DNA from: Flavobacteriaceae bacterium
GTDB taxonomy: Bacteria; Bacteroidota; Bacteroidia; Flavobacteriales; Flavobacteriaceae
Length of the DNA stretch: 5,780 nt
NCBI GenBank assembly: GCA_002713705.1
Contig: PAUJ01000005.1
Location: 53,234 to 59,013 of the forward strand
Direction: 5' to 3'
Under the pieces are notes generated by a model. It was not told the origin of the DNA, did no database searches, and saw only the letters and a program-made list of their open reading frames with translations. Positions 1-5,780 of the stretch are shown here, in pieces; the first letter of the stretch is position 1, and the number at the start of each line of letters is the position of its first letter. A program made the position numbers and the translations under genes.

Positions 1-51
1 AAATAACCCAATTTTAAATATAATATACCGAAAATAGTATACCATCTTCAT
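1..51 (-). CDS. Possible N-terminal start of a further minus-strand gene, truncated by the window edge
   Basis: An ATG at 49-51 opens a frame of 17 codons, beginning MKMVYYFRYIIFKIGL, that is still open at base 1. It is preceded by GGAG (minus strand, 60-63) with an 8-nt spacer, a plausible though unusual Shine-Dalgarno for this kind of organism. The spacer itself is TAAATTTG (52-59), the same octamer as the proposed aspS -7 element. Seventeen open codons carry almost no statistical weight, and the product is not recognised. A competing reading frame over the same bases is described in the findings. Confidence 0.2.
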   Translation of the reverse strand, partial: MKMVYYFRYIIFKIGLF

Positions 52-133
52 CAAATTTACTCCAAAAATGAACTATTTTATGGTTATTTCGCAATAAATA
101 ATGACCACATCTTAATTGGGATTATCCTGAGGC

Positions 134-1888
134 TTATTTTTGTATGTCTAATTTAATACTCAGCTCTTTTAATTGATCATTGGCTATAAATGCAGGTGCA
201 TCTATCATTATATCTCGTCCTGAATTATTTTTTGGGAACGCAATGAAATCTCTAATGGTCTCTTGGCCACCTAGAATTGCTACCAATCTATCCAGTCCAA
301 ATGCTAAACCTCCATGCGGCGGTGCACCGTATTCAAAAGCATCCATTAAAAATCCAAATTGTGCTTTGGCATCTTCTGCTGAAAATCCTAAATGACGCAA
401 CATTGTAGCTTGCATTTGCTTGTCATGAATTCGAATAGAACCTCCACCAATTTCATTTCCGTTTAAAACCAAATCATATGCATTAGCTTTTACAGCTCCA
501 GGATCGGTATCTAATAATTCCATTTGCCCTGGTTTTGGGGCTGTAAATGGATGATGCATTGCATGATAATGACCTGTTTCTTCATCTAATTCTAATAAAG
601 GAAAATCAAGCACCCACAATGGCGCAAATTCATTCGTTTTCCTAAGACCTAATCGATCCGCAAGTTCCATACGCAGTGCACTTAATTGTGCCCTAACTTT
701 ATTGATTTCACCAGAAAGTACACAAATTAAGTCACCTGTTTTAGCTCCTGTAACTTTTGCCCAATTCGCTAAATCTCCTTGATCGTAAAATTTATCTACA
801 GAAGATTTAAAAGTACCGTCATCGTTACAACGAGAATACACCATTCCTAAAGCACCAACTTGAGGCCTTCTAACCCAATCTATAAGTTTGTCAATTTCTT
901 TTCGAGAATAACTATTCCCACCTGGAATTGCAATACCAACTACTAATTCTGCAGAATTAAAAACTGTAAAATCTTTATGTTTTGCAAATTCGTTTAATTC
1001 TCCAAATTCCATTCCAAAACGAATGTCTGGTTTGTCATTTCCATACCGTTGCATTGCATCGTCGTAGGTCATTCTTGGGAATTTATCAATTTCAATTCCT
1101 TTAATTTCTTTTAATAAATAACGGGTTAATCCTTCAAAAATATTTAAAATGTCTTCTTGTTCTACAAAAGCCATTTCACAATCAATTTGCGTAAACTCTG
1201 GTTGCCTATCTGCTCTTAAATCTTCGTCTCTAAAACATTTTACAATTTGGAAGTACTTATCCATTCCGCCAACCATCAACAATTGTTTAAAGGTTTGAGG
1301 GGATTGGGGTAAAGCGTAAAATTGACCTTCATTCATTCGTGAAGGAACTACAAAATCTCGAGCTCCTTCAGGAGTTGATTTTATAAGATATGGAGTTTCT
1401 ACTTCAATAAATTCCTTTCCAGAAAGATAGTTTCGGACCGCCATAGTTACTTGATGGCGAAAAATAAGATTTTCCCTTACAGGCTTTCTTCTTATATCTA
1501 AATAGCGGTATTTCATTCTAATATCATCACCACCATCTGTTTCATCTTCAATGGTAAAAGGTGGAGTAAGGGAACTATTTAAAATTGTAAAATTAGAAAC
1601 CAAAATTTCAATACTGCCTGTTGGAATTTTAGGGTTTTTAGAGGCTCTTTCAATTACAGTTCCTTGAACTTGAATTACAAATTCTCTACCCAATAATCTA
1701 GTTTTTTCAATCAAGTCTTTAGAAGTGCGTTCTTCATCAAAAATTAGTTGTGTAATTCCATAACGATCTCGCAGATCTACCCAAATCATAAATCCTTTAT
1801 CTCTTGATTTTTGTACCCATCCTGCTAAAGTTACCGAACTATTAATGTGACTTTCTCTTAATTCACCACAAGTATGACTTCTATACAT
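134..1888 (-). CDS. aspS: Aspartate--tRNA ligase (bacterial-type aspartyl-tRNA synthetase)
   Basis: This cytoplasmic class II synthetase charges tRNA-Asp with aspartate using ATP. The chosen start gives 584 residues, close to the 590 of E. coli AspRS. The N-terminal OB-fold anticodon-binding domain covers about 1-105 (GWVQKSRDKGFMIWVDLRD at 23-41). Motif 1 lies near 160-179 (ETPYLIKSTPEGARDF), motif 2 at 219-236 (FRDEDLRADRQPEFTQID) and motif 3 at 527-539 (GLAFGLDRLVAIL). By analogy with the E. coli enzyme, the active-site residues E174, R220, D236, H445-H446, R486 and R534 are all present, as is the QSPQ flipping loop at 195-198. The bacterial insertion (GAD) domain occupies about 295-410. 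A longer open frame begins at an ATG at 1922-1924, adding MLRKLILNKYFR. The internal ATG at 1886-1888 is preferred because the family begins MYRxHTCGELR and the 12 added residues have no counterpart. No Shine-Dalgarno precedes either start, as is common in Bacteroidota. It is transcribed separately from the efflux operon. All catalytic motifs are intact. Confidence 0.97.
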   Translation of the reverse strand: MYRSHTCGELRESHINSSVTLAGWVQKSRDKGFMIWVDLRDRYGITQLIFDEERTSKDLIEKTRLLGREFVIQVQGTVIERASKNPKIPTGSIEILVSNFTILNSSLTPPFTIEDETDGGDDIRMKYRYLDIRRKPVRENLIFRHQVTMAVRNYLSGKEFIEVETPYLIKSTPEGARDFVVPSRMNEGQFYALPQSPQTFKQLLMVGGMDKYFQIVKCFRDEDLRADRQPEFTQIDCEMAFVEQEDILNIFEGLTRYLLKEIKGIEIDKFPRMTYDDAMQRYGNDKPDIRFGMEFGELNEFAKHKDFTVFNSAELVVGIAIPGGNSYSRKEIDKLIDWVRRPQVGALGMVYSRCNDDGTFKSSVDKFYDQGDLANWAKVTGAKTGDLICVLSGEINKVRAQLSALRMELADRLGLRKTNEFAPLWVLDFPLLELDEETGHYHAMHHPFTAPKPGQMELLDTDPGAVKANAYDLVLNGNEIGGGSIRIHDKQMQATMLRHLGFSAEDAKAQFGFLMDAFEYGAPPHGGLAFGLDRLVAILGGQETIRDFIAFPKNNSGRDIMIDAPAFIANDQLKELSIKLDIQK

Positions 1889-1936
1889 TCTAAAATATTT
1901 ATTTAGTATTAGTTTCCTTAGCATTTTTAAGGACTA

Positions 1937-1944
1937 CAAATTTA
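1937..1944 (-). promoter_or_regulatory. Candidate Bacteroidota -7 promoter element for aspS
   Basis: The minus strand reads TAAATTTG here, an exact match to the TAnnTTTG -7 consensus described for the primary sigma factor of Bacteroidota. It lies 48 nt upstream of the preferred aspS start at 1888, which would give a leader of roughly 40 nt. No clear TTTG -33 element sits 19-21 nt further upstream; that stretch reads ...GAACGTAAAATGC.... A new promoter is needed here because the preceding operon ends at the hairpin at 2080-2108. An octamer like this is not rare in AT-rich DNA, so the call is tentative. Confidence 0.4.
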
Positions 1945-2079
1945 ATAAGATAAAAGAGCATTTTACGTTCTTTTTAAAAAAAGATTAAAATGGGGATTAA
2001 AAAGTAATTATATTTAATAATTCTGTTAATAAAATACAAATAGTTCATTCTAAATTAGAACCAATTCCATTAGTTTTTA

Positions 2080-2108
2080 AAAACCCCTTTTCAATAAAAA
2101 GGGGTTTT
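2080..2108 (-). terminator. Rho-independent terminator of the RND efflux operon, symmetric hairpin
   Basis: A perfect 12-bp inverted repeat is present: AAAACCCCTTTT (2080-2091), loop CAATA (2092-2096), AAAAGGGGTTTT (2097-2108). It starts 4 nt after the permease stop codon at 2113-2115. Read on the minus strand, the G-rich arm ends in a run of five T (2079-2083) before an A-tract. Read on the plus strand, the stem is followed by TTTTGTTTTT, so the element could also work in that direction, although no plus-strand gene leads into it. Its position and structure mark the end of the adaptor-permease operon and separate it from aspS. Confidence 0.88.
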
Positions 2109-2112
2109 GTTT

Positions 2113-5100
2113 TTATCCATTAACGGTATTGGTTAATCCTCTCCAGAATTGAGTTTTTAATTTAATTTTATGGGTAATAAAAAATAATATTGGAACAATA
2201 ACTAATGTTAAAAATGTTGCAACTATTAAGCCATAAATTACAGTCCAAGCTAAAGGTCCCCAAAACATAACATTATCTCCTCCAAAATATATATTTGGAT
2301 TAAATTCACTAAACAAAGTAAAGAAATTTATGTTAAAACCGATTGCCAATGGTATTAAACCTAATATGGTCGTTATTGCGGTTAATAATACTGGACGCAA
2401 CCTTGCCCTACCTCCTTCAATAATAGATTCTTTTACATTATCAGCAGTTAATAAATCATTATCATCCATTCCTTTCGCAATCATTTTTCTGTCAATCAAT
2501 AACTGAGTATAATCAAGTAATACCACACCATTATTTACTACAATTCCCGCTAATGAAATAATACCCATCATGGTCATCATAATAACAAATGCACTACCGG
2601 TAATTACAATTCCACCAAAAACTCCAATCAAACTTAAAAAAATTGCAAGCATGATTATTGCTGGTTTTGAAACAGAATTAAATTGGAAAATTAAGATTAA
2701 AAAAATGAGCCCTAATCCAGAAAAAAAAGCTCCCAATAAAAATGACATCTGTTTTTCTTGCTCCTCTATCTGACCCGTATAATCAATTTTAATATCACTT
2801 GGCAACTTTGCAAAATTTTTCATTTCATCTCTAATATTTGAGACTATTGCTCCTGCATCTGTATAACCTGGAGCCAAAGCAGAATAAACAGTTACTAAAC
2901 GTTTTGAATCTTTATGCTTTATAGCACTAAACCCAGAACTATTTTTTTGTGTAGCAATTACAGAAATAGGGATTTCTTTAATTTTTCCTGAAGCAGCATC
3001 TCTGAAAATTATATTTTGATCAAATAAAGCACTGGTACTATACCTGTCTTCTTTATTAAATCGAACATAAATATCATAATCATCTCCATTTTCTTTATAA
3101 ATTCCTGCTTTAGATCCAAAAATTGAATTTCGTAAAATTTGACCCACCTGTCCAGCACTCACACCTAATTCTCCTGCTTTTTGACGGTCAATTTCAACTT
3201 GCACAGAGGGTTTAGATTTATTTACATCAATTTTCAGTTCATCAATTCCTGCAATGTTTTTTGTATTGATAAATTCCCTCATCTTTTCGGCAACCAATAT
3301 TAACTCTGCATAATCTGGGCCCTCAATTTCAATGTTAATTGGTGCTCCAGCTGGAGGTCCATTTGCATCTTTTTCTACAGAAATTAAAACTCCAGGAAAA
3401 ATACCTACCAGGGCTTCTTGTACCTTTTGCCTTAGTAACTCACTATCAGCTCCTCTTCTATATTTATATTCTCGCATAGAAGCTGTAATTTTACCACGAT
3501 TTGGCATTTCTGCAGTTGAACCCCCATCGGTTTGTGGGTTACCAGCTCCTTCTCCAACCTGAGAAACTACACTTTCTATTAAAAAATTATAGGCTCCGTC
3601 AGTATACTCAGCGTCATCTAAAATTCTATAAACACGATCTTCAATTTCTTTGGTAATAATATTTGTTTTTTCAATATCGGTACCTTGAGGATACTCTACA
3701 TACACTATAATTTGATTGGGAGTATTGTCTGGGAAAAACTCTATTTTGGTTCTTTGGGTTCCAATAGAGTAACCAAAACCAGAAAAGGAAATGATCAGTA
3801 AAAATACAGTACCAATGGACAACACATAAGGCATATAACCTTTTAATGCTCCTCGTAATATCTTTTCATATATTCTTTCCCATTTAGGGATGGTTCTTGT
3901 TTGAAAACGATTGGCGATTTTACGCAATCCAAAGCGGTAAACCCAAAGCATAATAGCGGTGAAAATCATGACACTTCCTAATGCTTTATATACTCCACCA
4001 AATAATAAAATTAGGAATCCAATACCAGTAATAAAAATAGACAAAGTAATAATTTTTTTAAGGGGCATATCATTATCCTCTATGGTCATAAACTGAGAAA
4101 CCATTACTGAATTAAAAAAGATGGCGACAAACAGGGAGGACCCTAATACTACTGAAAGTGTTATTGGAAGGTATATCATAAATTCACCCATGACTCCCGG
4201 CCAAAGTCCTAAGGGTATAAAAGCTGCAATTGTTGTTGCTGTAGATATTATAATAGGAATGGCAATTTCACTAATTCCTTGTTTGGCGGCTTCAATTCTA
4301 GGGATTCCTTCTTCATCCATTAAACGGTATACGTTTTCTACTACCACAATCCCGTTATCAACCAACATACCAAGCCCCATAATTAATCCAAAAAGAATCA
4401 TAGTGTTCATGGTATAACCTAGATAGTTTAGTATCATTAAGGACATAAACATGGACATAGGAATCGCAAAACCTACAAATAATGCATTTTTAAATCCTAA
4501 AAAGAACATTAAAACCGTTACTACTAAAATAATCCCAAATAAAATATTATTTACCAAATCATCTACTTGCCCAATAGTTTTTGAAGACTGATCGTTAGCT
4601 ATAGTTACTTTTAAATTACTAGGAAAGATATCTTTTTTAGCTTTTTCAACAATAACTTTTATTTTTTCAGCAGCTGCAACCATGTTTTTTCCTACTCTCT
4701 TTTTAACGTCAAGCATTACCACAGGATTACCAAATTCTCTTGCATAAGTGGTTCTTTCCTTTTCTTTAAAATAAACAGCTGCAATGTTTTTTAAATAAAT
4801 TGGACTGCCATTATCAGATTTCACAACAAAATTCTCTAAATCTGAAGGATCTGTAATTTCTCCAATAACGCGAATAGTTCTTCTTTGACCGCTAGCTATA
4901 AGATTCCCAGCAGACATAGTTATATTTCCATTATTTATAGCTCCAATAACATCGTTAAAACTTACTTTGGCAGCCATCATTTTGTAGATATCTACTGCAA
5001 CTTCTACTTCTCTTATTTGAGCTCCTCGGATATCAACTTTTTTTATTTCAGGTAAGTTTTCTATTTCATCTTCTAAATATTCGCCATATTCTTTTAATTT

Positions 5101-5601
5101 TCCTATAGGATAATCACCAGAAATGTTAATATTTAATATAGGTATTTCTTCAGACATACTTAAAGCGAACACATTGGGTTCAACTTTAGCACCATTAAAT
5201 ATTGGCCAATCCTCTCCAGATGTCTCAGTTTCTATTTCGTCTTTTACTTTTTGTTTGGCAAATTCAACATCTATGTCTTCATCAAATTCTATTACAATAG
5301 AAGAGACATCCTCTTGTGATGTAGAATTTATTTTAACAACATTACTTAATGTTTTTAATTTATCTTCTAGGGGTGTAGTTATAAATTTTTCAATATCTTC
5401 TGCTGTATTGCCTGGGAAAACAGAACTGACATAAATTTTAGTTTCTTTAATTTCTGGAAAATTTTCTCGAGGCATACTAAAATAAGCTGATATTCCTAAA
5501 AATAAAATAATTGCCATCATCACATAGATGGTAGTTTTGTTATTAATTGCCCAAGAAGATAAACCAAATTCTTTGTTGATATTTTTTTTCTTTTTACTCA
5601 T
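2113..5601 (-). CDS. RND-family efflux transporter permease (AcrB/AcrD/AcrF-like inner-membrane pump)
   Basis: The 1162-residue protein is an inner-membrane proton-driven exporter of the ACR_tran family. It has the usual two-fold repeat: TM1 at about 22-41, first periplasmic porter loop 43-345, TM2-TM6 at about 350-500, TM7 at 591-610, second porter loop 612-945, and TM8-TM12 at about 951-1142. Family hallmarks include MPRENFPEI after TM1, FPGNTAEDIE (62-71), LVDNGIVVVENV in TM4 (413-424), IDRQKAGELGVS (804-815), GIVVNNGVVLLDY in TM10 (1019-1031) and GGRARLRPVLLT (1063-1074). The relay residues are D415 followed by N416, and N1023-N1024 where AcrB has K940-N941, so it differs from canonical AcrB. 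It is longer than AcrB (1049 residues) because of extra hydrophobic helices at about 515-557, a Gly-rich stretch near 680-703 and an enlarged loop at about 1090-1110. The ATG at 5599-5601 overlaps the adaptor stop and gives the short basic cytoplasmic start MSKKKK expected before TM1; no good Shine-Dalgarno is seen. It is the second gene of an operon with the upstream adaptor and is followed directly by a hairpin terminator. The substrate cannot be deduced; the CusA-type metal motifs are not apparent, so a drug, lipid or other amphiphile exporter is more likely. Confidence 0.95.
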   Translation of the reverse strand: MSKKKKNINKEFGLSSWAINNKTTIYVMMAIILFLGISAYFSMPRENFPEIKETKIYVSSVFPGNTAEDIEKFITTPLEDKLKTLSNVVKINSTSQEDVSSIVIEFDEDIDVEFAKQKVKDEIETETSGEDWPIFNGAKVEPNVFALSMSEEIPILNINISGDYPIGKLKEYGEYLEDEIENLPEIKKVDIRGAQIREVEVAVDIYKMMAAKVSFNDVIGAINNGNITMSAGNLIASGQRRTIRVIGEITDPSDLENFVVKSDNGSPIYLKNIAAVYFKEKERTTYAREFGNPVVMLDVKKRVGKNMVAAAEKIKVIVEKAKKDIFPSNLKVTIANDQSSKTIGQVDDLVNNILFGIILVVTVLMFFLGFKNALFVGFAIPMSMFMSLMILNYLGYTMNTMILFGLIMGLGMLVDNGIVVVENVYRLMDEEGIPRIEAAKQGISEIAIPIIISTATTIAAFIPLGLWPGVMGEFMIYLPITLSVVLGSSLFVAIFFNSVMVSQFMTIEDNDMPLKKIITLSIFITGIGFLILLFGGVYKALGSVMIFTAIMLWVYRFGLRKIANRFQTRTIPKWERIYEKILRGALKGYMPYVLSIGTVFLLIISFSGFGYSIGTQRTKIEFFPDNTPNQIIVYVEYPQGTDIEKTNIITKEIEDRVYRILDDAEYTDGAYNFLIESVVSQVGEGAGNPQTDGGSTAEMPNRGKITASMREYKYRRGADSELLRQKVQEALVGIFPGVLISVEKDANGPPAGAPINIEIEGPDYAELILVAEKMREFINTKNIAGIDELKIDVNKSKPSVQVEIDRQKAGELGVSAGQVGQILRNSIFGSKAGIYKENGDDYDIYVRFNKEDRYSTSALFDQNIIFRDAASGKIKEIPISVIATQKNSSGFSAIKHKDSKRLVTVYSALAPGYTDAGAIVSNIRDEMKNFAKLPSDIKIDYTGQIEEQEKQMSFLLGAFFSGLGLIFLILIFQFNSVSKPAIIMLAIFLSLIGVFGGIVITGSAFVIMMTMMGIISLAGIVVNNGVVLLDYTQLLIDRKMIAKGMDDNDLLTADNVKESIIEGGRARLRPVLLTAITTILGLIPLAIGFNINFFTLFSEFNPNIYFGGDNVMFWGPLAWTVIYGLIVATFLTLVIVPILFFITHKIKLKTQFWRGLTNTVNG

Positions 5602-5780
5602 TATTTTCCACGTTTAAAATTCTCACACTTTGACCGTCTTTCACATTTCTAGCACCTTCATTAATAACGATGTCGTTACTTGTTAGACCCTGTAATATTT
5701 CTACAAAACCTTCTTTATTTTTTCCAGTTTTCACAATCATTTTTTTAACAATAGCTTCGTTGTCTTTATTGGTGTTGTTG
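5594..5780 (-). CDS. RND efflux periplasmic adaptor (membrane fusion protein), C-terminal end, partial
   Basis: This is the last 61 codons of a gene that enters from the right edge; base 5780 belongs to an incomplete codon. The visible peptide contains the segment VKTGKNKEGFVEILQGL, then SNDIVINEGARNVKDGQSVRIL, and ends VENNE. The pattern 'V-x-G ... VEI-x-x-GL-x-x-x-D-x-V-I-x-x-G-A-x-x-V-x-DG-x-x-V' is typical of the membrane-proximal beta domain at the C-terminus of HlyD/AcrA-type adaptors, which bridge an RND permease to an outer-membrane channel in the periplasm. No lipobox or coiled-coil part is visible because those lie upstream. Its TAA stop (5594-5596) lies inside the first codons of the RND permease gene, an 8-nt overlap (ATGAGTAA), so the pair is cotranscribed and probably translationally coupled. 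The family call rests on this short C-terminal pattern plus the neighbouring permease. Confidence 0.82.
   Translation of the reverse strand, partial: NNTNKDNEAIVKKMIVKTGKNKEGFVEILQGLTSNDIVINEGARNVKDGQSVRILNVENNE

Noticed and set aside
82..106. Imperfect hairpin GGTTATTT ... AAATAATGACC considered as an aspS terminator
   Set aside because: The stem is AT-rich with a 2-nt bulge and is not followed by a T-run on the minus strand, so it does not qualify as an intrinsic terminator.
180..395. Plus-strand open frame of 71 codons inside aspS
   Set aside because: It lies antisense to the conserved C-terminal domain of AspRS and has no recognisable features; it is a shadow of the real gene.
1969..1984. 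Inverted repeat TCTTTTT-AA-AAAAAGA upstream of aspS
   Set aside because: It is essentially a T-run facing an A-run, too weak to form a stable hairpin and typical of AT-rich spacer DNA.
2048..2060. Palindrome TTCTAA-A-TTAGAA between the terminator and aspS
   Set aside because: Arms of 6 bp made almost only of A and T are expected by chance here. It lies about 110 nt upstream of the candidate promoter, with no repeat copy nearby to suggest an operator.
1925..2079. Possible tRNA, T-box or riboswitch leader upstream of aspS
   Set aside because: No cloverleaf, no T-box-like conserved bulge and no GC-rich structured core are visible; apart from the possible -7 element the spacer is unstructured AT-rich DNA.
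2570..5434. Several plus-strand open frames of 67-103 codons within the RND gene
   Set aside because: All lie antisense to well-conserved RND transporter sequence, with no family resemblance and no ribosome binding sites or promoters that stand out.

Overview
The window is AT-rich (roughly one third G+C by eye). Its protein features point to a member of the Bacteroidota, most likely Flavobacteriaceae: an AspRS beginning MYRSHTCGELR with the K-DKGFMIWVDLRDRYG style N-terminal domain, a ~1160-residue RND pump with Bacteroidota-like insertions, a near absence of Shine-Dalgarno sequences, and a TAnnTTTG-type promoter element. All recognised genes lie on the minus strand, so they are described here from high to low coordinates.

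Layout. The right edge (5594-5780) holds the last 61 codons of a periplasmic adaptor (membrane fusion protein) of a tripartite efflux system. Its stop overlaps the start of a complete 1162-residue RND inner-membrane permease (2113-5601) by 8 nt, so the two are clearly an operon. A near-ideal hairpin terminator (2080-2108) begins 4 nt after the permease stop and closes that operon. A spacer of about 190 nt follows, with a possible promoter -7 element (1937-1944), and then the housekeeping aspartyl-tRNA synthetase gene aspS (134-1888). Its start is best placed 36 nt inside the longest open frame. The last 133 nt hold no firm gene; a possible start of a further minus-strand gene runs off the left edge.

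How the genes work together. The adaptor and the permease would form a proton-driven efflux pump, with an outer-membrane channel protein probably encoded outside the window. aspS is a separate transcription unit with no functional tie to the pump.

I found no undescribed system. The points most worth a second look are in the RND permease. It has an inserted pair of hydrophobic helices between TM6 and the TM7 entry, a single-Asp (D-N / N-N) version of the proton relay, a long Gly-rich stretch where AcrB has its switch loop, and an enlarged TM11-TM12 periplasmic loop. These may be traits of the whole Bacteroidota subfamily rather than of this protein alone.
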